Shown: one piece after another, positions 1-5,437 of the stretch
Layout: each line of letters starts with the position of its first letter
Numbering within the stretch: the first letter of the stretch is position 1
Source: DASWJZ01 sp964487455
Lineage (GTDB): Bacteria > Pseudomonadota > Alphaproteobacteria > Rhizobiales > Afifellaceae
Direction of reading: 5' to 3'
Assembly (NCBI GenBank): GCA_964487455.1
Contig: CAZARE010000218.1
Span: 1-5,738 of the forward strand
DNA length: 5,738 nt
Made by a program: the position numbers and the translations under genes
The notes under the pieces: model-generated
Databases searched by the model: none
What the model saw: the letters and a program-made list of their open reading frames with translations, nothing else
What the model was told of the DNA's origin: nothing

Positions 1-1230
1 AAGGTAGGGGTAGAGCCGGCGGAAGAGCAGCGGCCGGACGACGGAATGAGGATCGCGGGCGCAGAAGCGGCGAAGCTTCGCCTCCTTGAAAATGTCGTAT
101 CCGCCGAAGACCTCGTCCGCTCCCTCCCCGGTCAGCACCACCTTGAAGCCCTCGTCACTCACCAGCCCCGACAGGAGATGAAGCGGCGCCGGCGCGGTGC
201 GCAGAATTGGCCGCTCCACATGGAGCACCACATGCGGGAACGCTTGGCCGATGTCAGCCGGGCGGCAGAGAACCGCGCTGTGATCGGTGCCGAGCGCCTC
301 GGCCATTTCCATCTGATACTCCGTTTCGTCGAACTCAGCGGTGTCGAAGCGCACCGAGAACGTCCTCAAACGGTCCGATGCGAAGCCGCGCGCCATCGCT
401 GCGATCAGCGACGAATCGAGACCGCCGCTGAGATAGGAGCCGACCGGCACGTCGGAGCGCAGCCGGATACGCGTCGCTTCGGTCAGCAGCGTCCGCACCT
501 CTTCGACGATCTCCCCCTCATCGCAAGGCGCATGCCGGTCGTCCGCGGCATCGGGGAAGGCGAGCCGCCAATAGGATCGGATTTCCGCGTGGCCGTCGCG
601 GACGATCAGCATGTGGGCCGGCGGAAGCTCCAGCACTCCCTTGAAGATCGTGCGCGGCGCCAGCGGGAACCAGAACGTGAATATCTGGTCGAGGGCGATT
701 GGATCGAGCTCCGCCTCGATTCCAGGGACCTGTAGCAGCGCCTTCACCTCGGAGGCGAAGTAGAGCGTGCCGTCCAGCCAGGCATAGAAAAGCGGACGCA
801 CCCCCATACGGTCGCGCGCCAGCATGAGCTGGCGGCGGCGTGCGTCCCAGATGGCGAAGGCGAAGTCCCCGTTCAGCCGGTTCACGCAGTCCGGCCCTTC
901 CTCTTCATAGAGACGGACAATGACTTCCGTGTCGGAGTTGGTGCGGAAACGCACGCCGCGCGCCTTCAACTCGTCGCGCAGCTCGACATAATTGAAGATC
1001 TCACCGTTGAACGTGATCCAGATGCTCCCGTCGCCGTTCGTCATCGGCTGTGCACCCGCCGCCAGATCGATGATCGAAAGTCGCCTGTGGGCAAGCCCGA
1101 CGCCTTGGCCGATGTGAACGCCCTCCCCGTCGGGGCCGCGGTGGCGCAACGCCCCGCCCATTCGCTCGAGCAAAGCTCGACCGGGAACGGCAGCTCCCGG
1201 GCTGCCAAGATAGCCCGCAATACCACACAT
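1..1230 (-). CDS. asnB: Asparagine synthetase (glutamine-hydrolysing), AsnB family; 3' end outside window
   Basis: Family role: a cytoplasmic class II amidotransferase releases ammonia from glutamine and passes it to an ATP-activated carboxylate, classically aspartate to asparagine. Seen: 410 open codons starting MCGIAGYLG. Cys2 becomes the N-terminal nucleophile once Met1 is removed, which fixes the start at 1230. The glutaminase domain (about 2-195) keeps R50, NGEIFN (75-80) and D100, as expected for glutamine binding. The synthetase domain starts near 240 and has the PP-loop SGGLDSS (268-274) and GEGADEVFGGY (368-378). Family members are usually 550-650 residues, so roughly a third of the gene lies beyond position 1. 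A GGGAGG ribosome binding site sits 7 nt upstream. The gene is the second of a minus-strand pair, 106 bp after a GNAT-like gene. Family and activity are near certain. The acceptor is not: relatives in polysaccharide or peptide clusters amidate other carboxylates, so this may not be the housekeeping asparagine enzyme. Confidence 0.95.
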   Translation of the reverse strand, partial: MCGIAGYLGSPGAAVPGRALLERMGGALRHRGPDGEGVHIGQGVGLAHRRLSIIDLAAGAQPMTNGDGSIWITFNGEIFNYVELRDELKARGVRFRTNSDTEVIVRLYEEEGPDCVNRLNGDFAFAIWDARRRQLMLARDRMGVRPLFYAWLDGTLYFASEVKALLQVPGIEAELDPIALDQIFTFWFPLAPRTIFKGVLELPPAHMLIVRDGHAEIRSYWRLAFPDAADDRHAPCDEGEIVEEVRTLLTEATRIRLRSDVPVGSYLSGGLDSSLIAAMARGFASDRLRTFSVRFDTAEFDETEYQMEMAEALGTDHSAVLCRPADIGQAFPHVVLHVERPILRTAPAPLHLLSGLVSDEGFKVVLTGEGADEVFGGYDIFKEAKLRRFCARDPHSVVRPLLFRRLYPYL

Positions 1231-1237
1231 CACTCGG

Positions 1238-1243
1238 CCTCCC
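1238..1243 (-). promoter_or_regulatory. Ribosome binding site of the asnB-type gene
   Basis: On the minus strand GGGAGG lies 7 nt before the ATG at 1230. A GTG codon directly precedes that ATG in frame, but only the ATG places Cys at position 2, which the glutaminase chemistry requires. The site therefore supports the chosen start. Confidence 0.8.
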
Positions 1244-1302
1244 GTTGGAGTCCGACATTGGTCGCATGCTCATACGGCGGCGCAGGGCCGGGGCGAAGTG
1301 GC

Positions 1303-1320
1303 TGGTTAGAAGATGGTTAG
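1303..1320 (-). repeat. Direct repeat CTAACCA, 11-bp period, CtrA-box-like
   Basis: The minus strand reads CTAACCA, 4 bases, CTAACCA. The repeat period is 11 bp, about one helical turn. It can be written CTAA-N7-CTAA, one base per half away from the alphaproteobacterial CtrA consensus TTAA-N7-TTAA. The repeat is seen directly; the regulator assignment is only a suggestion, because short matches of this kind occur by chance. Confidence 0.35.
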
Positions 1321-1336
1321 CGCTTCGACCGCAAAT

Positions 1337-2452
1337 TTAAGCAAACGCGCCGCCAATCAGCCGCGACCAGCTCTCGCCGGCAAGACCGGTGATCATAGCC
1401 TCTCCGCGCTTCACGGCGCCGGCCAGATCGTCGTTCGCGGTATGGATCATGGTCGAGGCACGGTGCGCGAATACGCAGTTGCGCGTCAGAAGCGCGTCGG
1501 CAAGCTGCGGACTCAAGCGGCCTCGCAGCGCCGATAGCCCGGCCTCGTCGGCCTCGTAGAGCAGACAATCGACGACGTCTTCCACGGCGTCCGCGCGTGC
1601 CAGCACCTGCAGCACGCGCCCGGTGCCGCCAGGTTTTCCATGATAGATGTAGCATCCGGCAAGCGCGCCCTTCGCGTCGCGCACGATCGTGCGGCGGACG
1701 GAGCCATACCGCTCCTTCCTGGTAGCGTGCCCAAGAAGCCAGCGGACGTCCTCGCCACTCCCCCAGGAAGGATGCAGTTCGGCGCGGAACGCCAGCTCTC
1801 GGACAGCCGCGACGAAATCGGCTTCGGGAGGATCGGCTTGGCGGATCAACCGGCTCGACGGCGCAGCGGGCAGAAGCGCGCCGTTGGCCCATCTTCGGCC
1901 GAGCCAGTCGCCGGCCCATGCGGCTGGCGCCAGCAGGACGGCCCCGGGCATGCGCTCGGTCAGGAGCGAGAGCGCCGCGCCCCCCGGCCGAAATACGCGC
2001 AGCCAGTCGAGGCTCAGAAGCGGCACGACGGTTCCGCCGAGGCGTTCCCAAAGGCCCTGCGAGAGGGGATTTGTCGTCTCACTGATCGAGATGTCCTGCC
2101 GGCCCTTGATCACCGATCTCAGGAGCCTCGCGCCCGCCAGAGGATCGGCCTCAGGATCCTCCGCCATCAGCGTCCCGGCGATCGCCGCGCGAAACGACGC
2201 GCCGCGGAATTCGAAACGGCCCGGAAAGACGCCGATGAAGCCCGTGACGCGACCTTCGCCGTTCACATGAACGCGCGCCGCTACGTCCGGGTCGTACCAC
2301 GGATGGCTCAGATAGACGTCAGCGAGATGCGTCTCCAGCGAGGCAGGAGGCAGCCTCTTCGACTTGAGGAATGTCCGGCAGAAAAGTGCTGCGACGGCCG
2401 GTATGTCCTCGCGCGCACAGTTCCGAATCTCGCTCACGCATTTTTCTCGCAT
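1337..2452 (-). CDS. GNAT-like N-acyltransferase with two GNAT-type lobes
   Basis: Predicted cytoplasmic protein of 371 residues with no signal peptide or clear membrane helix. Residues 8-30 (IRNCAREDIPAVAALFCRTF) match the opening strand and helix of GNAT enzymes. RVTGFIGVFPGRFEF (68-82) followed by AIAGTLMAEDP and AGARLLRSVI (90-115) resembles the GNAT beta4-helix3 core that holds acyl-CoA, although the usual Q/R-x-x-G-x-G/A loop is poorly conserved. A second similar unit appears at about 200-345, with ALAGCYIYHG (263-272). This tandem layout and length recall GNAT/FemX-like proteins, whereas single-domain GNATs are about 150-200 residues. The acceptor is unknown. The ATG at 2452 has no good ribosome binding site; GTG at 2437 (residue 6) has GAGA 7 nt upstream and may be the real start, giving 366 residues. 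The gene precedes the asnB-type gene on the same strand and diverges from the sugar transporter genes. Confidence 0.75.
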   Translation of the reverse strand: MREKCVSEIRNCAREDIPAVAALFCRTFLKSKRLPPASLETHLADVYLSHPWYDPDVAARVHVNGEGRVTGFIGVFPGRFEFRGASFRAAIAGTLMAEDPEADPLAGARLLRSVIKGRQDISISETTNPLSQGLWERLGGTVVPLLSLDWLRVFRPGGAALSLLTERMPGAVLLAPAAWAGDWLGRRWANGALLPAAPSSRLIRQADPPEADFVAAVRELAFRAELHPSWGSGEDVRWLLGHATRKERYGSVRRTIVRDAKGALAGCYIYHGKPGGTGRVLQVLARADAVEDVVDCLLYEADEAGLSALRGRLSPQLADALLTRNCVFAHRASTMIHTANDDLAGAVKRGEAMITGLAGESWSRLIGGAFA

Positions 2453-2499
2453 TTTAGCGGTATTTCGAGCCTACTATCCGGTGCCGCCGCTGGTACCAA

Positions 2500-2517
2500 C
2501 GACAAGCTGCCGACAAG
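2500..2517. repeat. Tandem direct repeat CGACAAG with 11-bp period
   Basis: CGACAAG occurs at 2500-2506 and again at 2511-2517 with 4 bases between. It lies 48-65 bp upstream of the GNAT-like start and about 165-180 bp upstream of the transporter start. The helical-turn spacing would suit two half-sites bound on the same DNA face. Function is not established. Confidence 0.35.
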
Positions 2518-2563
2518 GTTAGCGCGCCTGCTCTTTGGACCGAGGATTTGTGTCTGCGCCCAC

Positions 2564-2592
2564 TCGACGAGGCGGCCCCGATGTGGAATAGT
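2564..2592 (+). promoter_or_regulatory. Candidate sigma70-type promoter for the transporter operon
   Basis: TCGACG at 2564-2569 matches 4 of 6 bases of TTGACA (CTCGAC is one base from the rhizobial CTTGAC). AATAGT at 2587-2592 matches 4 of 6 bases of TATAAT, with the optimal 17-bp spacing. Transcription would start near 2599, leaving a leader of about 80 nt. The match is modest; GATAAT at 2594-2599 is a competing -10 without a good partner. Confidence 0.25.
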
Positions 2593-2617
2593 CGATAATA
2601 TTAGTAATAGCCGGCGG

Positions 2618-2627
2618 TGAAACCGGT
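2618..2627 (+). promoter_or_regulatory. Possible half operator for a LacI-family regulator
   Basis: TGAAACCGGT has the left arm and central CG of the typical LacI-family sugar-operon operator (TGAAACCGGTTTCA type), but the right arm is not conserved beyond the ACCGGT core. It lies just downstream of the candidate start site, where a repressor could act. No regulator gene is in the window. Low confidence. Confidence 0.2.
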
Positions 2628-2670
2628 AGGCATTCAAGCTTTCCGGGGAGTCCGCTCGCTCGGGGGCACG

Positions 2671-2677
2671 GGAGGAA
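2671..2677 (+). promoter_or_regulatory. Ribosome binding site of the sugar-binding protein gene
   Basis: GGAGGAA gives a GGAGG core 6 nt before the ATG at 2682. It is a near-ideal site, which fits a binding protein that is normally made in excess, and it confirms the start that yields a clean signal peptide. Confidence 0.8.
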
Positions 2678-2681
2678 GTCA

Positions 2682-3803
2682 ATGAAAGGCAAATGGTTGA
2701 AGAGACTGGCCGCTGCTGCTTGTGCAAGCAGCGTCTCATGCATGGCGCTAGCCGCTGGACCGGCGGTCGTTTCCGGACCAGGGGCGGAGCCGGAGTGCTT
2801 CAAGCCTCAGTCGGCGGACACGAAGTACTTCCAATGGCCCGCCAAGGAGGGCCCGCATCGCATCGCGCTGGTCAACGGCTTCATCGCCAACGATTGGCGC
2901 GTGCAGATGATCCGGGTGGCCAAGGCCTACGCCGAGCAGCCGAATGTCGCCGCCGATATCGAGGAATTCAAGGTTGTGTCGGTCGGCGAGGATATCGCCG
3001 CCCAGATCGCCGCGGCAAACAACTTCATCGATCAGGGCTTTGACGCTGTCATCATTAACGCCAACAACACGGCCGCTTTTGGCGCTGTCGTCAGGAAGGC
3101 TAACGAGGCCGGCGTGGTACTGCTCTCTTTCGACAACGTCATCGATAGCGACGAGCAGATCTCGATCAACGTCGACCAGAAAGGGCTGGGCATGATGGCG
3201 GCCGAGTTCTTGCTTGAAAAGGCAAAGCCAGACGGGGCGCTCAGCTTCCTCCATGTACGCGGCCCGGCCGGCCAGCCGGTCGACGTAGCCCGCAACACCG
3301 GATTCAACGAAGTCATCGAGGCGTCCGGCCGCCAGGTCAACGTAGTCGACGTGGTCGGCAACTGGGCGCCGGGCGACGCACAGAAGGTCACCGCCGACGC
3401 CATCGCAGCCGGCGGAGTCTTCGACGGCATCTATGTGCAAGGCGGTTCGCAGGGGGCGGCAACAGCCATGCTCGACTCCGGGAAGTTTGTCGTGCCGATC
3501 ACCGGCGAGACTGAGAACGCGTTCCGGATGCTCTGCAATGAGAAGGGCCTGGACTGCCAATCGGGCGGCACTGGTCCGGCCCAGTCGTCGGTCACCATCA
3601 AAGCGGCCATCGCCGCGCTGCAGGGCGAGAAGATACCGCAGGAAATCGCGTTGCCGACCTCGATCTCCTATGCGCCCTTCGAGGACGGCGTGGATGTGTT
3701 CCCAGCGCTGCCCGGCAGCTTCTTCGCCGGCAACAACTTCGAAGCCTGCAACATTGGGTTCACGGCTGAGGAGATCGCCGCGCAGACCGGTGAAGACAAC
3801 TAG
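2682..3803 (+). CDS. Periplasmic sugar-binding protein of an ABC importer (RbsB/YtfQ class)
   Basis: Captures the ligand in the periplasm and delivers it to the permease. Seen: 373 residues. A Sec signal peptide has basic residues K2, K4, K7, R8, a hydrophobic stretch 9-24 and likely cleavage after A22-L-A24; C14 and C20 lack a proper lipobox, so it should be soluble. The type I periplasmic-binding fold (Peripla_BP_4) follows: RIALVNGFIANDWR (60-73), the FDAVIINANN segment (120-129), VVLLSFDN (145-152), GPAGQPVDVARNTGF (194-208), GIYVQGGSQGA (249-259) and VPITGETENA (271-280). Compared with ribose-binding protein, D151 is kept, but N152 replaces the neighbouring arginine and the A-A-R-x-R segment reads VDVAR, so ribose is doubtful. 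About 35 residues precede the first strand, and four cysteines in the mature protein (39, 285, 292, 356) could form two disulfides. It is the first gene of the transporter operon. Family confident, substrate unknown. Confidence 0.95.
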   Translation: MKGKWLKRLAAAACASSVSCMALAAGPAVVSGPGAEPECFKPQSADTKYFQWPAKEGPHRIALVNGFIANDWRVQMIRVAKAYAEQPNVAADIEEFKVVSVGEDIAAQIAAANNFIDQGFDAVIINANNTAAFGAVVRKANEAGVVLLSFDNVIDSDEQISINVDQKGLGMMAAEFLLEKAKPDGALSFLHVRGPAGQPVDVARNTGFNEVIEASGRQVNVVDVVGNWAPGDAQKVTADAIAAGGVFDGIYVQGGSQGAATAMLDSGKFVVPITGETENAFRMLCNEKGLDCQSGGTGPAQSSVTIKAAIAALQGEKIPQEIALPTSISYAPFEDGVDVFPALPGSFFAGNNFEACNIGFTAEEIAAQTGEDN

Positions 3804-3820
3804 TCGGTAATGGCTTAGCT

Positions 3821-3853
3821 GGCGCCACGGGTGATAGCATCGCCCGTGGCGCT
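3821..3853 (+). terminator. Stable intercistronic hairpin after the binding-protein gene (attenuator or RNA-stabilising element)
   Basis: Bases 3822-3835 pair with 3839-3852: arms GCGCCACGGGTGAT and ATCGCCCGTGGCGC. This makes a 14-bp stem with one G-U pair and the triloop AGC, extended by a possible G-U pair at 3821/3853. It begins 18 nt after the stop codon and is followed by only TTT then GC, so it lacks the long U-tract of a strong intrinsic terminator. It ends 9 nt before the Shine-Dalgarno of the ATPase gene. Such hairpins between binding-protein and membrane genes are known to cause partial termination or to protect upstream mRNA from 3' decay; which applies here is inferred. Confidence 0.8.
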
Positions 3854-3861
3854 TTGCATTC

Positions 3862-3868
3862 GGGGAGG
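3862..3868 (+). promoter_or_regulatory. Ribosome binding site that decides the ATPase start
   Basis: GGGGAGG lies 6 nt before the ATG at 3875. An in-frame TTG at 3854 could extend the protein by 7 residues, but it lies at the base of the hairpin and would place this ribosome site inside the coding region. ATG 3875 is therefore preferred. Confidence 0.8.
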
Positions 3869-3874
3869 CGGCCA

Positions 3875-5437
3875 ATGGATCACGGCGCGCAGCCGCTGCT
3901 GCGCATGGAGGGCGTTTGCAAGCACTACGGCGGGGTGCGGGCGCTGGAGGACGTTCGATTCGAGTGCGACCGTGGCTCGATTCACGCCTTGCTTGGCGAG
4001 AACGGGGCCGGGAAGTCGACCCTGATCAAGATACTGGCCGGCGTCGTGCAGCCGGATGCAGGCGCGATCGTCCTCGACGGCCAAACCGTGTCCTTTCCCA
4101 CTCCGGCGGCGGCGAGCGATGCTGGAATCGCCTGCATCTTCCAGGAACTGTCGTTGCTTCCCGATCTCACGGTCGCCGACAACATTTCCATCATTCGTCC
4201 GCCGAAGCAGTTCGGGTTGATCGACAAGGGCGCTCAGCGCCGGCTCGCCGAAGAGGCGCTGGCCCGCGTGGGCGGCGAGGATATCCATCCACTCGCACCG
4301 GTCGGTGAGCTGCCGCTCTCCCGTCGGCAGATGGTCGAGATTGCCAAAGCGCTCGTGCGTGACCCCAAGATCCTGATCCTCGATGAGGCAACTTCGGCGC
4401 TGACCGCGGCGGATGTCGCCAAGGTCTTCAAGATGCTGCGGCAACTGAAAGCGAACGGACTCTCGATCGTCTACATCTCCCACCGGATGCACGAGATCGC
4501 GGAGCTGGCCGACGAATGCACCGTCTATCGGAACGGGCGCTACGTCGCGACCTTCACCGCCGGCACGAGGTCCGACGACGCGATCGTGGAGATGATGATC
4601 GGCCGCGAGTACAGCAGCGTATTCCCACCGCTTACGGAGAAGCCCCCCGAGGGACCGCCGGTCCTCAAAGTAAGCGACCTGTCCTGGATCGGCCAGCTGA
4701 ACCATGTCGATCTAGAGATCAGGGCGGGAGAAGTCGTCGGCCTCGGAGGCCTCGACGGCCAGGGACAGCGTCAGCTGCTCCTGGCGCTGTTCGGCGCCCT
4801 GATCGGCGTGACAGGAGCCGTCGAGATCGGCGGAAAAGCTGTCCGCCTGTCCTCCCCGCAGCGTGCCAAATCGACGGATATCGGCATGGCGCTGATTCCG
4901 GAGGACCGCAAGAACGAGGGGCTGATGCTGCCGATGACGGTCCGCGAGAACCTCTCGTTCGCCGCCGTGGAAGCGTTCAGCCGCTTCGGCTTCATCGATC
5001 GCGGCGCTGAAGAGGCTGCCATGGCCGAGGTAATCCGGTTACTCAATATTCGCTCCGACGGCATCGACGGTCCGGTCGCTGCGCTCTCGGGCGGCAACCA
5101 GCAGAAGGTCGTGATCGGCAAGTGGCTGATGACCAATCCCCGCATCGTGCTCCTCAACGATCCGACCCGCGGCATCGATGTCGGCACCAAGCAGGAGCTC
5201 TATCAGCTCCTGCGCCGCCTCGCCGAGCAGGGGGCCGCGATCCTCTTCTACTCGACCGACTACGATGAGCTCATCGGCTGCTGTAACCGCGTGCTGGTCT
5301 TTTACGGAGGTAGCGTGGTGCGGACGCTAGAGGGCAGTGAGCTGACCGAGCGCAATCTTGTTACAGCCGCCCTTAATCTTCCGGCGCCGCCGGCCAACAT
5401 GCCGGTGGCGGCGCTAGTTGCGGAGGCCACGTCATGA
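3875..5437 (+). CDS. Sugar ABC importer ATPase, fused double-NBD (RbsA/MglA class)
   Basis: Peripheral inner-membrane subunit that powers uptake by ATP hydrolysis. Seen: 520 residues, normal for the class, with two nucleotide-binding domains. NBD1 (about 8-245) has Walker A GENGAGKST (41-49), Q-loop Q90, Walker B ILILDEATSAL (166-176, D170/E171) and switch H203. Its signature region reads LPLSRRQ (146-152) where LSxGQ-type is usual. NBD2 (about 262-500) has GGLDGQGQRQ (291-300) without the Walker A lysine, an intact signature LSGGNQQK (404-411), Walker B IVLLNDPTRGID (424-435) with N428-D429 in place of D-E, and STDYDE (460-465) where the switch histidine is expected. Only the composite site of NBD1 Walker motifs plus the NBD2 signature looks catalytic. 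The tail (502-520) is rich in Pro and Ala. The start is set by its ribosome site; the stop overlaps the permease start (ATGA), indicating translational coupling. Confidence 0.95.
   Translation: MDHGAQPLLRMEGVCKHYGGVRALEDVRFECDRGSIHALLGENGAGKSTLIKILAGVVQPDAGAIVLDGQTVSFPTPAAASDAGIACIFQELSLLPDLTVADNISIIRPPKQFGLIDKGAQRRLAEEALARVGGEDIHPLAPVGELPLSRRQMVEIAKALVRDPKILILDEATSALTAADVAKVFKMLRQLKANGLSIVYISHRMHEIAELADECTVYRNGRYVATFTAGTRSDDAIVEMMIGREYSSVFPPLTEKPPEGPPVLKVSDLSWIGQLNHVDLEIRAGEVVGLGGLDGQGQRQLLLALFGALIGVTGAVEIGGKAVRLSSPQRAKSTDIGMALIPEDRKNEGLMLPMTVRENLSFAAVEAFSRFGFIDRGAEEAAMAEVIRLLNIRSDGIDGPVAALSGGNQQKVVIGKWLMTNPRIVLLNDPTRGIDVGTKQELYQLLRRLAEQGAAILFYSTDYDELIGCCNRVLVFYGGSVVRTLEGSELTERNLVTAALNLPAPPANMPVAALVAEATS
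5421..5426 (+). promoter_or_regulatory. Ribosome binding site of the permease gene
   Basis: CGGAGG lies inside the last codons of the ATPase gene, 7 nt before the ATG at 5434. With the ATGA overlap it indicates reinitiation or coupled translation of the permease with the ATPase. Confidence 0.7.

Larger units (their letters stand above)
1231..1336 (-). other. Intergenic gap between the GNAT-like gene and the asnB-type gene
   Basis: This 106-bp gap is long for two genes in one operon. No terminator with a U-tract is visible. It contains the direct repeat CTAACCA (minus strand) at 1320-1314 and 1309-1303, flanked by a weak 5-bp inverted repeat (CGAAG near 1294, CTTCG near 1323). The asnB-type gene could therefore have its own promoter here, or be read through from the gene upstream. 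No convincing -35/-10 pair was found. Confidence 0.45.
2453..2681. other. Divergent intergenic region with control signals for both units
   Basis: This 229-bp stretch separates the minus-strand GNAT-like gene from the plus-strand binding-protein gene and must hold promoters for both. Visible elements are a tandem CGACAAG repeat (2500-2517), a weak sigma70-like pair (2564-2592), an AT-rich patch with the palindrome TAATATTA (2596-2603), TGAAACCGGT (2618-2627) and a strong Shine-Dalgarno (2671-2677). No coding region or RNA gene is supported. Confidence 0.6.

Noticed and set aside
46..735. Plus-strand open frame (229 codons) opposite the asnB-type gene
   Set aside because: The minus strand encodes an unmistakable asparagine synthetase across the whole region.
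1640..2620. Plus-strand open frame (326 codons) opposite the GNAT-like gene
   Set aside because: Composition is Arg-rich and irregular, no family is recognisable, and the opposite frame has coherent GNAT-like features.
2611..2626. CCGG-N8-CCGG inverted repeat as a leader hairpin
   Set aside because: A 4-bp stem is too short to be stable or significant in this GC-rich sequence.
2682..2741. Lipoprotein signal in the binding protein
   Set aside because: Cys14 and Cys20 are not preceded by a leucine-type lipobox, and an ALA signal-peptidase I site follows them.
3854..3874. TTG-initiated N-terminal extension of the ATPase
   Set aside because: The TTG lies at the foot of the hairpin with no ribosome site, while ATG 3875 has GGGGAGG at ideal distance.
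2748..3875. Long minus-strand open frame (375 codons) opposite the binding-protein gene
   Set aside because: It mirrors the high-GC codon pattern of the real plus-strand gene, lacks a recognisable domain, and the plus-strand frame has a signal peptide, ribosome site and clear family motifs.
3815..4705. Minus-strand open frame (296 codons) opposite the ATPase gene
   Set aside because: Antisense shadow of the first nucleotide-binding domain; no domain signature of its own.
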